Shown here: positions 49,436 to 57,190 of the stretch, in pieces
Position numbering within the stretch: position 1 is the first letter of the stretch
How the letters are laid out: every line of letters begins with the position of its first letter
Assembly (NCBI RefSeq): GCF_000185385.1
Contig: NZ_GL622296.1
Span: 346,470-410,469, forward strand
Length of the DNA stretch: 64,000 nucleotides
Origin: Lachnoanaerobaculum saburreum DSM 3986
GTDB lineage: Bacteria; Bacillota; Clostridia; Lachnospirales; Lachnospiraceae
Direction: 5' to 3'
Position numbers and translations under genes: made by a program
Notes under the pieces: generated by a model
Seen by the model: only the letters and a program-made list of their open reading frames with translations
The model's database searches: none
What the model was told of the DNA's origin: nothing

Positions 49436-51217
49436 TTAATCGCTCATTGCCTCCACAAAGAAATCTTTGGCATATCTATACATTTTCAGAGAGTACTCAC
49501 CGAATTCTTCACCGATATTTGATTTATATACAGTCCACAATGCCCAAAGGTAACCGCTTAGAGCCATATAGGCATAGAGTTTTTTATACTCACAAGCAGT
49601 AGGTTGTCTTTTTAAGTAACTTTCCAAAAGGGCATCAGCCTCTTCTTTAGTATAATAAGAGTAAATAGCACACATTGCTATATCTATTATAGGTTCAGCC
49701 ATACCTGCATATTCCCAGTCAATAAGTTTTATTCTGTTATCTGCCGTAATAATAAAATTGTCGGCAACACTGTCAATATGACATAGACAGGTCTGTGACT
49801 TCATCTTATCAAGAACATCAAGTAATATCTTCATATTCTTTTGTACAAAATCTACATCCTCAAAAGATATTCCGCCGCTTTCTTTACAAAGTTCCGTATA
49901 ATATTTTATTCTCTCTGCAATATCAAAGTTGTGACCGACCTGTATATGTTTGTCATGCAGACTTTTCAGAAGTTCCATACATCTGCTCATCTCCTTAGTG
50001 TTCTTAGGGTCGGCATTTCTTGAACCTTCATAGAACTTTGAAATCTTGTATCCGCTTTCCTTATCAAAATAGATGATTTTTTCTGTAATATGAAGCTCCT
50101 TTACCGCCATATATGAGTCATACTCATGCTTTCTGTCAATAAGTACATCAGTACCCTTGCCGGGAATTCTGCATATATAGCTTTGGTCATTCACTTCAAA
50201 AAGAAATGATTTATTGGTCATGCCTGCCTTTAGAGTGCGAAGACCTCTTATATGACTTTGTGGAATGTCAAATACTTTTGCAATAATTTCAAGTGCAACA
50301 TTGCCGCTGTTTTCCTTGTATTTATCATCAAATGAGCGAAGCTCTTCAAGATTTTCAAACTCATACACCTGACCTGGAGGCTGAGGGTTGATATGCATAG
50401 CGGGCAAAGCCATGTTTTTATTCTTTATCTCATTCATCAAGACATTTTCCCAGTACCAGTCGTCACTGCCCGGAGCGGCAAAAGCTTTTTCAAGGATTGG
50501 CATAAATACATGAGAAAAGTCCTTACTGAAGTATACGGGACCATACATCACATAGGCATCCCTGCCGCCCACAGTAATATCTGTAATCTCATGCCTTTTA
50601 TTAAATTTTAATACCCATTCATTTGTATCACCTTCCATATATACGGAAGAATACCATGAATAAGGTTCATAGCGGTGGTACATATTTGTACGCATCCAGT
50701 TATCTGAAGATAATATATAGACATTTGAGCCTGTAATATATTCTGCGGCATAGTGCAATGTGGAGATATTGTTCTTAGCGGAGTAGTCCGGGTTGTATAC
50801 AAGCTTTACATTGTATTTGTCTATAAGATAATCAAAATGCTCTTTAAGATACCCTACTACAATAACAATATCATATATGCCCGCTTCATGAAGCTGCTTA
50901 ATCTGGCGTTCAATCATCCTTTCGCCAAATACCTCCAGAAGTCCCTTTGGAGTTTCAAAGGTAAGCGGAACAAATCTTGAACCGAAACCTGCCGCCATAA
51001 TAACGGCTCTGTCCACCTTAAATGCAGACAAACAGTCAAGCCCGGAGGCGGTCAAAATCAGTTTGTTTTCAGACCTGGCTATATAATCAAGTGAAAGTGC
51101 TTCCTTTATAAGAGTGTTGACACTGCCGAGTGAAAGCGACAGTTTTTTTGCCAGTTCTCTCTGTGTAACGGCACTACATTCAAATATTTCTCTAAGTAAA
51201 TAAGCGTATTTTTCCAT
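49436..51217 (-). CDS. Fusion: HTH + LicC-like phosphocholine cytidylyltransferase + LicA-like choline kinase
   Basis: 593 residues; ATG at 51217-51215 with AAGGAGT ahead. Residues 1-60 are a winged HTH (VTQRELAKKLSLSLGSVNTL). Residues 68-290 are a nucleotidyltransferase (DRAVIMAAGFGSRFVPLTFE with the GxGSR loop; YILSSDNWMRTNMYHRYEPY). Residues 320-593 are a choline kinase-type phosphotransferase (LCHIDSVADNFIIT with catalytic Asp and Asn; IKLIDWEYAGMAEPI). Together they should turn choline into phosphocholine and then CDP-choline for surface decoration. The HTH part may sense ligand or regulate transcription. Confidence 0.9.
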   Translation of the reverse strand: MEKYAYLLREIFECSAVTQRELAKKLSLSLGSVNTLIKEALSLDYIARSENKLILTASGLDCLSAFKVDRAVIMAAGFGSRFVPLTFETPKGLLEVFGERMIERQIKQLHEAGIYDIVIVVGYLKEHFDYLIDKYNVKLVYNPDYSAKNNISTLHYAAEYITGSNVYILSSDNWMRTNMYHRYEPYSWYSSVYMEGDTNEWVLKFNKRHEITDITVGGRDAYVMYGPVYFSKDFSHVFMPILEKAFAAPGSDDWYWENVLMNEIKNKNMALPAMHINPQPPGQVYEFENLEELRSFDDKYKENSGNVALEIIAKVFDIPQSHIRGLRTLKAGMTNKSFLFEVNDQSYICRIPGKGTDVLIDRKHEYDSYMAVKELHITEKIIYFDKESGYKISKFYEGSRNADPKNTKEMSRCMELLKSLHDKHIQVGHNFDIAERIKYYTELCKESGGISFEDVDFVQKNMKILLDVLDKMKSQTCLCHIDSVADNFIITADNRIKLIDWEYAGMAEPIIDIAMCAIYSYYTKEEADALLESYLKRQPTACEYKKLYAYMALSGYLWALWTVYKSNIGEEFGEYSLKMYRYAKDFFVEAMSD

Positions 51218-51360
51218 AACGACTCCTTGCACAAGTTCAAAAATAATAAAAAAATATACACATTGAACATGTTAGCACAATAGATAAGATAAGTACACAT
51301 ATTCACAGAGGAAGTATAGTTTTGTAATATTTTCGTAAGAAATCAGAAAAAGAAAATATA

Positions 51361-51389
51361 TTGTAAGTGACAAAAGAAAGTTATATACT
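51361..51389 (+). promoter_or_regulatory. Promoter of the large choline-binding protein gene
   Basis: TTGTAA (51361-51366), 17-base spacer, TATACT (51384-51389), about 90 bases before the ATG at 51480. The leader contains AAGGAG at 51463-51468. Confidence 0.65.
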
Positions 51390-51479
51390 ACTAGTGTCTT
51401 TAAGGAAAGGGACTAAAAGAGAACCCTTACCGGACGCATTAGATTTTTAAAAGGATTTCAAAAAGGAGATGCATTCATT

Positions 51480-53138
51480 ATGAGAAAGCAAACAAAGATT
51501 GCTGCATTGATTTCTGCAGCAGCTGTTCTCTCAGTAGGCGGAGCTATGACAGCATTTGCCGCTACAGGCTGGCAACAGGAGAACGGTACATGGGTATATT
51601 ATAACAGAAATGAAGAGAAAGTAACAGAGCAGTGGCAGAAGTCAGGTGACTACTGGTATTATCTTGATGACAACGGCGAGATGGCTGTTGACTCACTTAT
51701 TGATGATAATGACAGTACATACTACGTTGATGTAAACGGTGTTATGGTTACAAATCGTTGGGTAGCAGTTGACAATGAGAATGCCGGTGACGAGAATGAG
51801 CCGAATCAGTGGTGGTACTACTTCGGTGCCAACGGTAAGGCTTATAAGAGAAGCGATTCATCTACAAGTGATGTTTCTTTAAAGACTATCAACGGTAAGA
51901 AGTATACATTCAATACTGACGGTAAGATGCAGTATGGTTGGGTAAAAGACGGTGAGACTCAGCATGACGACAATGCTTGGCAGGAAGCCGACTATTACTT
52001 CGGAGATGAGAACGACGGTGCTATGGCAGAGGGATGGAAAGAGATTTCTATAACAGATGACCAGGCGGCAGACCTTCAGCCGGGTGACAACTACTGGGAT
52101 GAGGATCAGACAAGATGGTTCTACTTCAAGGCTTCAGGTAAGAAGGAGAAGAACGCTACAGGTAAGACAATCAACGGTAGAAAGTATGGCTTTGATGAGT
52201 ACGGTCGTATGAATGCCGGATGGATTACAGAGGCTACAGCATCTAACGCATCTAAGAAGGATGGCGGTTCACAGGGTATTGCAACATACTCCAACACATT
52301 CATGAACTACTCAACACCTGAGGACGGTGCTAGACACACTAAGGGTTGGTTCAAGACAACTCCCGGTTACTATCTACAGAGGAATAAGTATGAGGACGGT
52401 GCCGACTACTGGTACTATGCAGATAACAACGGTAAGCTTGTTACAAACGAGATCAAGACTATCAACGGTAAGAAGTATGCATTTGATGAGTATGGCAGAA
52501 TGATTACCGGATTTGTAGTACTTCAGATGGAAGGTAATGCGGTAGGTTCAGGATACAGCACAAAGAATATCGTTCAGAAGGTTGATGATGAGAACGCATA
52601 TGACACAGAGGATAACTTTGATGCATTTGTAGCAGCTAATCGGGCAACATTTACTTCAGGAGAGCTTAGAACATACTTCTTCGGTGGAAGTGATGACGGT
52701 TCTATGAAGACAGGTAAGCAGTCTGTTGAACTTGACGGTGAGAAGCTTACATTCGAGTTTGAGAAGAACGGTTCAAACAAGGGTGCAGGAATCATCGGTA
52801 TGGATGACCACAAGTTCTATATCGGCGGAAAGCTTGCTATGGCTGGCAACGACAATAAGATTGAGGTTGTTGTACTTGACAGTGACAACAAACTTATCTC
52901 AAAGCAGAGCGTTGAAGATGCACTTATAACATATGGTGACGGCGGTAAGCAGGTTAAGAAGTCAAACGGTGACCTTGACTATACAGAGTTTAAGTTAACA
53001 AAGCTTCCTGCTAAGGCTAAGGCTTATGTTGTTAACACAACAGGTGCTATGGTTAAGAGCGGTACAAAGAAGGATGGAGATGACTACAAGGTTAAGACAT
53101 CTAACTATACAATAGATTGGATTCGCCTTGAGGAATAA
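51480..53138 (+). CDS. Secreted choline-binding-repeat surface protein
   Basis: 552 residues. A signal peptide (QTKIAALISAAAVLSVGGAM, cut near TAFAA) is followed by many aromatic-glycine repeats: GWQQENGTWVYYNRNEEK, QWQKSGDYWYYLDDNGEMAV, KTINGKKYTFNTDGKMQYGW, KTINGRKYGFDEYGRMNAGW and KTINGKKYAFDEYGRMITGF. The C-terminal about 190 residues (LRTYFFGGSDDGSMKTGKQS; KAYVVNTTGAMVKSGTKKD) have no obvious catalytic domain. Codon use is notably biased (GGT, AAG), so it may be highly expressed. It should coat the cell by binding phosphocholine. Confidence 0.92.
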   Translation: MRKQTKIAALISAAAVLSVGGAMTAFAATGWQQENGTWVYYNRNEEKVTEQWQKSGDYWYYLDDNGEMAVDSLIDDNDSTYYVDVNGVMVTNRWVAVDNENAGDENEPNQWWYYFGANGKAYKRSDSSTSDVSLKTINGKKYTFNTDGKMQYGWVKDGETQHDDNAWQEADYYFGDENDGAMAEGWKEISITDDQAADLQPGDNYWDEDQTRWFYFKASGKKEKNATGKTINGRKYGFDEYGRMNAGWITEATASNASKKDGGSQGIATYSNTFMNYSTPEDGARHTKGWFKTTPGYYLQRNKYEDGADYWYYADNNGKLVTNEIKTINGKKYAFDEYGRMITGFVVLQMEGNAVGSGYSTKNIVQKVDDENAYDTEDNFDAFVAANRATFTSGELRTYFFGGSDDGSMKTGKQSVELDGEKLTFEFEKNGSNKGAGIIGMDDHKFYIGGKLAMAGNDNKIEVVVLDSDNKLISKQSVEDALITYGDGGKQVKKSNGDLDYTEFKLTKLPAKAKAYVVNTTGAMVKSGTKKDGDDYKVKTSNYTIDWIRLEE

Positions 53139-53215
53139 TCTCATATAATTAAAAGGTTTTTATAGGCTTGAGGTGGAGCGTGGCGAAGCCTCATGGCATC
53201 TGATAAATCTAATGC

Positions 53216-53255
53216 GAGAGAGATATCTTCTGATAGAGGGTGTCTCTCTTTTTTA
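53216..53255 (+). terminator. Terminator after the large choline-binding protein
   Basis: GAGAGAGA (53216-53223) can pair with TCTCTC (53243-53248), with an inner TATC/GATA pair, followed by T6. Confidence 0.75.
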
Positions 53256-53345
53256 TTTTTAGCTAAGAGATTAGGATGCTGGAGAATTAAACTTAGAAAA
53301 TATTATTGATAATAAAATTATAGGAATAATTCTTATTATTACCGC

Positions 53346-53374
53346 TTGACTTTTTTTAAAATATGATACATAAT
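53346..53374 (+). promoter_or_regulatory. Promoter of mscL-dfx-rubredoxin operon
   Basis: TTGACT (53346-53351), 17-base spacer, CATAAT (53369-53374). The mRNA would start near 53382 and have a 75-base leader with an inverted repeat. Confidence 0.65.
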
Positions 53375-53388
53375 AATAGCACATTGAG

Positions 53389-53439
53389 GTTGTGCAAAAT
53401 TAAATCTACTGATTGATTTATATTCAGCTCATGCACAAC
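53389..53439 (+). other. Leader inverted repeat ahead of mscL
   Basis: GTTGTGCA (53389-53396) and TGCACAAC (53432-53439) are perfectly complementary with a 35-base loop containing AAATC/GATTT. It ends 7 bases before the AGGAGG of mscL, so it could influence translation or mark a binding site. Confidence 0.5.
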
Positions 53440-53456
53440 TGAAGATAGGAGGACAA

Positions 53457-53852
53457 ATGTTAAAAGATTTTAAAGAGTTTGCTTTTAAGGGTAATGTTTT
53501 GGATATGGCAATAGGCGTTATCATAGGTACTGCTTTCGGTAAGATAGTGACATCTTTGGTTAAGGATATGATTATGCCCATCATCTCCATACTGACAGGC
53601 GGTATAAACTTTACAAATTTAAAGTTTATTATCACTCCTAAACATGGTGATGTAGCTGAGAATGCTATAGCATACGGCACATTTATCCAGAATGTAGTTG
53701 ATTTTCTTATCATTGCATTTTGTATATTCCTCTTTGTAAGACTTATAGAAAAATTTAAGAAGAAAGAGGAGGTTAAGATAGAGGCACCTAAAAAGGCAGA
53801 TGACATTGTCCTTCTTGAGGAAATAAGAGATTTGTTAAAGGCAAAGAAATAA
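53457..53852 (+). CDS. mscL: Large-conductance mechanosensitive channel
   Basis: 131 residues after AGGAGGACAA. MLKDFKEFAFKGNVLDMAIG and VIIGTAFGKIVTSLVKDMIM form TM1, and NVVDFLIIAFCIFLFVRLIE is TM2. The periplasmic loop and the amphipathic C-terminal LLEEIRDLLKAKK are usual. The channel opens under osmotic downshock. In an operon with desulfoferrodoxin and rubredoxin. Confidence 0.95.
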   Translation: MLKDFKEFAFKGNVLDMAIGVIIGTAFGKIVTSLVKDMIMPIISILTGGINFTNLKFIITPKHGDVAENAIAYGTFIQNVVDFLIIAFCIFLFVRLIEKFKKKEEVKIEAPKKADDIVLLEEIRDLLKAKK

Positions 53853-53861
53853 GGAGGAAAT

Positions 53862-54233
53862 ATGTTTTATCGTTGTGGACACTGTGGAAAGATTGTCTCA
53901 GTTGTAGTTGATGGTGAAGGCTCATTTAACTGTTGTGGTGAAGATATGAAGGCTTTAAAAGCCAATACATCAGACGGAGCTAAGGAAAAGCATGTACCGG
54001 TGGCTACTGTTGAGGGAAATAAGGTTGTTGTTAATGTAGGTAGTGTTGATCATCCTATGACACAGGAGCATTATATTCAGTTTATCATGATTGAGACAAA
54101 TCTTGGTAAGCAGTATAAGGGACTTACACCTGAGGATAAGCCACATGCTGAGTTTGTTTTGCAGGACGGTGAGAAATTGGTAGCAGCTTATGAGTATTGC
54201 AATTTACATGGTTTATGGAAAGTAGAGGTGTAA
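53862..54233 (+). CDS. dfx: Desulfoferrodoxin/superoxide reductase
   Basis: 123 residues, AAGGAGG ahead. The N-terminal domain resembles desulforedoxin (FYRCGHCGKIVSVVVDG; FNCCGEDMK; four Cys for a non-reducing Fe site). The C-terminal SOR site has His ligands (KEKHVPVATVEG; SVDHPMTQEHYIQFI) and Cys/His CNLHGLWKVE. Reduces superoxide to peroxide without making oxygen; electrons probably come from the rubredoxin encoded next. Marks an anaerobic lifestyle. Confidence 0.95.
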   Translation: MFYRCGHCGKIVSVVVDGEGSFNCCGEDMKALKANTSDGAKEKHVPVATVEGNKVVVNVGSVDHPMTQEHYIQFIMIETNLGKQYKGLTPEDKPHAEFVLQDGEKLVAAYEYCNLHGLWKVEV

Positions 54234-54236
54234 TTT

Positions 54237-54395
54237 ATGAAGTATGTATGTGATGTTTGTGGATGGGAATATGATGAGACAGTCGGAGATCCTGATAACG
54301 GAATAGCTCCGGGAACAAAGTGGGAGGATCTCCCTGATGATTTTGTTTGCCCTGTATGTGGAGTAGGCAAGGATGAGTTTTCTAAGGAAGACTGA
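54237..54395 (+). CDS. Rubredoxin
   Basis: 52 residues from ATG at 54237, 3 bases after the desulfoferrodoxin stop. [20 protein letters not shown] and [15 protein letters not shown] contain the two CxxCG pairs of the single-iron site, with the conserved aromatic W30-like residue. It should donate electrons to superoxide reductase, and the genes are tightly coupled. Confidence 0.95.
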   Translation: MKYVCDVCGWEYDETVGDPDNGIAPGTKWEDLPDDFVCPVCGVGKDEFSKED

Positions 54396-54408
54396 TAATA
54401 TAATATAT

Positions 54409-54431
54409 GGAGCCCTTAGGGGCTCTTTTTA
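54409..54431 (+). terminator. Terminator of the mscL-dfx-rubredoxin operon
   Basis: GAGCCC (54410-54415) pairs with GGGCTC (54420-54425), TTAG loop, followed by T5. Confidence 0.9.
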
Positions 54432-54487
54432 TTATTGAAACTTTGTGTAATATAATATACAATAAACAGACCGGGACGGAGTAAAAA

Positions 54488-54595
54488 ATTGACAAGGTAT
54501 TGCTGTCTAAAAGGGAGAGGGCTGCACGGTATTCGGCTTTTGAGGCTGTAATCAGTGGAAGCAGGCTTTTGGAGATGCGGAAAATATTTGGCTAA
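54488..54595 (+). CDS. Possible 35-residue ORF with an unusual ATT start
   Basis: After CGGAG and a TAA, a frame from ATT at 54488 gives (M)DKVLLSKRERAARYSAFEAV, then ISGSRLLEMRKIFG before TAA. It is charged and helical and looks protein-like, but has no ATG, GTG or TTG start. The 262-base gap from 54396 to 54657 otherwise shows nothing else I can name. Could be a gene remnant or a short leader. Confidence 0.25.
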   Translation: MDKVLLSKRERAARYSAFEAVISGSRLLEMRKIFG

Positions 54596-54657
54596 GGGAG
54601 TATGCGCCTTAGGAGTGTAAGAGAGAGGTAAAAAGAGGCAAATAAGAACAGAATACT

Positions 54658-54828
54658 ATGATTTGTGATTTTTGTATAAATTATATATATGACGAGGATG
54701 CAGAGGGTTATATATGTGATGTAGATATGGATGAAGATGATTATGTAAGACTGAAAAGCAGTAAATACTCTACTTGTCCGTATTACAGGAATAATGACGA
54801 CTATTTGATAGTAAGGAAACAGATTTGA
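54658..54828 (+). CDS. Small cysteine-rich protein, DUF6472-like
   Basis: 56 residues from ATG at 54658. Pattern MICDFCINYIYDEDAEGYIC and DVDMDEDDYVRL, then KYSTCPYYRNNDDYLIVRKQ: four Cys plus acidic residues, as in small DUF6472-type proteins. The TGA overlaps the start of the rhodanese-TtcA gene, so they are translationally coupled; it may assist sulfur or metal handling by that enzyme. Confidence 0.85.
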   Translation: MICDFCINYIYDEDAEGYICDVDMDEDDYVRLKSSKYSTCPYYRNNDDYLIVRKQI

Positions 54829-55973
54829 TGGAAATTGATATAGAGAAGCTGTTGGATAAATTTGACAAGACAGTGATTGATATACGACCTGAGCATGAAT
54901 TTATAAGAGGCAATATTCCGGAATCTGTCAATATAGCAGAAGATAAGATATTTGAAAGGATTAAGGAATTTGATAAAAGCAAGGGAATATGTTTAGTCTG
55001 TGCGACAGGTAATAAGACTGAGTATCTGACTGAAGAGCTTGAGAGTTTAGGCTATGAGAATATATACAATCTAAGAGGCGGATATGAAGCCTATATGAAA
55101 TTTAAGCTGAATGAGTTTTTAAAAAATGAGAGTGAAAAGTCCGGGGATATCAATAAAGCTAAGGATATTGAGCGAAGTATAATAAAAAAGTTTAGAAAGA
55201 GTATCTGGCGAAAGTTCACTGCTGCTGTCAATGAGTACGAGTTGATAAAGGACGGTGATAAGATTGCGGTGTGCATATCGGGAGGCAAGGATTCTATGCT
55301 TATGGCAAAGCTTTTTCAGGAGTTGTTGCGACATGGCAAAAAAAACTTTACACTTGTATTCTTAGTGATGAATCCCGGATATGATGATATCAATTATCAG
55401 ACCATACTTGACAATGCAAAATTATTGGATGTACCTATAACAGTGTTTGAATCTTCTATATATGATATTGTGGCGGAGGATGAAAAATCTCCATGTTATC
55501 TTTGTGCAAGAATGAGAAGGGGTCATCTCTATGCTAAGGCAAAGGAACTTGGTTGCAATAAGATTGCTTTGGGGCATCACTTTGATGATGTGATTGAGAC
55601 TATTGTGATGGGCATGCTGTATGGAGCTCAGATACAGACTATGATGCCGAAGTTGCATTCTACAAACTTTGAAGGAATGGAACTTATCAGACCGCTCTAT
55701 CTTGTAAGGGAAGATGATATAATACATTGGGCAAGGTATAATGAACTTAGTTTTATCAGATGTGCCTGTAGACTTACAGATAACTGCTCTATATCTGAGA
55801 CCGGTGACAAGGGCTCTATGAGAGCGCAAGTAAAGAAACTTATAAGGGAATTGGCTGCAAAGAACCCATATATTGAGAAAAATATCTTCAGAAGTGTGGA
55901 GAATGTCAGCCTGGATACAGTGATAGCCTATAAGAAAGACGGTATCAAACACTCCTTCTTGGAAAGATATTAA
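54828..55973 (+). CDS. Rhodanese domain fused to TtcA-like tRNA 2-thiocytidine ATPase
   Basis: 381 residues from ATG at 54828. Residues 1-95 are a rhodanese (VIDIRPEHEFIRGNIPESVN; ICLVCATGNKTEYLTEELES with the catalytic Cys). The rest is the TtcA/adenylyltransferase core: PP-loop CISGGKDSMLMAKLFQELLR, CxxC SPCYLCARMRRGHLYAKAKE, KIALGHHFDDVIETIVMG and later RCACRLTDNC. TtcA inserts sulfur at C32 of tRNA, using a 4Fe-4S cluster held by conserved Cys. The fusion would deliver sulfur to the active site. Confidence 0.9.
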   Translation: MEIDIEKLLDKFDKTVIDIRPEHEFIRGNIPESVNIAEDKIFERIKEFDKSKGICLVCATGNKTEYLTEELESLGYENIYNLRGGYEAYMKFKLNEFLKNESEKSGDINKAKDIERSIIKKFRKSIWRKFTAAVNEYELIKDGDKIAVCISGGKDSMLMAKLFQELLRHGKKNFTLVFLVMNPGYDDINYQTILDNAKLLDVPITVFESSIYDIVAEDEKSPCYLCARMRRGHLYAKAKELGCNKIALGHHFDDVIETIVMGMLYGAQIQTMMPKLHSTNFEGMELIRPLYLVREDDIIHWARYNELSFIRCACRLTDNCSISETGDKGSMRAQVKKLIRELAAKNPYIEKNIFRSVENVSLDTVIAYKKDGIKHSFLERY

Positions 55974-56008
55974 AGTCTATAAAAGGCTTATATTAAGAGG
56001 AATTTTGT

Positions 56009-57190
56009 ATGAGTGAAGGAATTTTGAATATTATGATTGCGACAGATCTTCACTATCTTTCAAAAAGCATCAATGACGGTGGTGAGGCTTTTAGTAAGAT
56101 GATGGCTAAGGGTGACGGCAAAGTGATGAAATATATCGAAGAGATTGTGGACGCATTTGTACTTGAGGTAATAAACAGAAAGCCGGATGCACTGCTTTTG
56201 CTTGGAGATTTGACCTTCAACGGAGAGAGAGTAAGCCATATGGAGCTGGCCATAAAGCTTAAGGAAATAGTTACTGCGGGAGTAAATGTGTATCTGATAC
56301 CCGGAAATCATGATATAAATCATGAGAGATGTATGGGCTTTTGTGGTAATAAGATTTATAAGGTAGACAGTGTATCACCTGATGAGTTTAGAGAGATTTA
56401 TCATCACTGCGGATACAATCTGGCAATACACTTTGATAAGACTTCAGCCAGTTATGTGGTTAAGCTGTCTGACAGTCTGTATGTTATTATGCTTGATACA
56501 AACTCGTACAATCAAAATTTTCTCAGTGATGAAAGTCTTTATTGGCTTGAGGGTGTACTTAGTGAGTTATCAAAAACAGGTGCCGATATACTTGGAGTCA
56601 GTCATCAAAATCTTTTGGAACATAATTTTATGTTTACAGAGGGATTTATGATAAAGAATGCCGACAAAATAGAAGCACTGTATAATAAGTACAATGTAAA
56701 ATTAAACTTAAGCGGCCATATGCATATCCAACATATTGAAGACAGGGGCGTGGCGGAGGTAGTCACTTCATCTTTGGCGGTTGCACCGAACCATTTTGCA
56801 AATATCAGATATGATAAGAAGTCTTTCAGATATTGGACAGAATCTTTGGAGGTTTACAAGGTGGAATGCTTTGAAAAGATAAGCAGACATGAGTTTGACG
56901 GTGTGGGTCAGAGGCAGCTTGTAAGACTTTTTAAGACAAATAGCTTTGAGGATATTAATGAGTCTGATATTGATAAAATGGGAAAGACCTTTGTTAAGAT
57001 GAATGAGAAATACTTTTCAGGTGAGGTTTTTGATACTGCCGGATTTGAAGAAGGCATGAAACTTTGGGAAGAACGGCCTGAGAGCTTCACTTCATTATAT
57101 ATAAGGAGTATAATGGACTCTGTATACAAAGATCAGAATACCTTTGAATTGAAATTACGGAAAGGAAAAAATGGAGAAGTTTTTAGATAG
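56009..57190 (+). CDS. Calcineurin-like metallophosphoesterase
   Basis: 393 residues, AAGAGGAATTT ahead. Metal motifs: NIMIATDLHYLSKS (DxH), PDALLLLGDLTFNG (GDxx), VYLIPGNHDINHE (GNHD), DILGVSHQN and LNLSGHMHIQHIE (GHxH). No signal peptide, so cytoplasmic. Substrate unknown. Its 3' end overlaps pepT by 20 bases. Confidence 0.9.
   Translation: MSEGILNIMIATDLHYLSKSINDGGEAFSKMMAKGDGKVMKYIEEIVDAFVLEVINRKPDALLLLGDLTFNGERVSHMELAIKLKEIVTAGVNVYLIPGNHDINHERCMGFCGNKIYKVDSVSPDEFREIYHHCGYNLAIHFDKTSASYVVKLSDSLYVIMLDTNSYNQNFLSDESLYWLEGVLSELSKTGADILGVSHQNLLEHNFMFTEGFMIKNADKIEALYNKYNVKLNLSGHMHIQHIEDRGVAEVVTSSLAVAPNHFANIRYDKKSFRYWTESLEVYKVECFEKISRHEFDGVGQRQLVRLFKTNSFEDINESDIDKMGKTFVKMNEKYFSGEVFDTAGFEEGMKLWEERPESFTSLYIRSIMDSVYKDQNTFELKLRKGKNGEVFR

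Larger units (their letters stand above)
53139..53456. other. Gap of 318 bases between the choline-binding protein and mscL
   Basis: Holds no gene. It contains AGGCTT/AAGCCT (53163-53168, 53185-53190) as a possible hairpin, the terminator at 53216-53255, the mscL promoter and the leader inverted repeat described separately. Confidence 0.7.

Noticed and set aside
53160..53200. Riboswitch after the choline-binding protein
   Set aside because: No gene follows closely; simple hairpins ahead of a terminator explain it.
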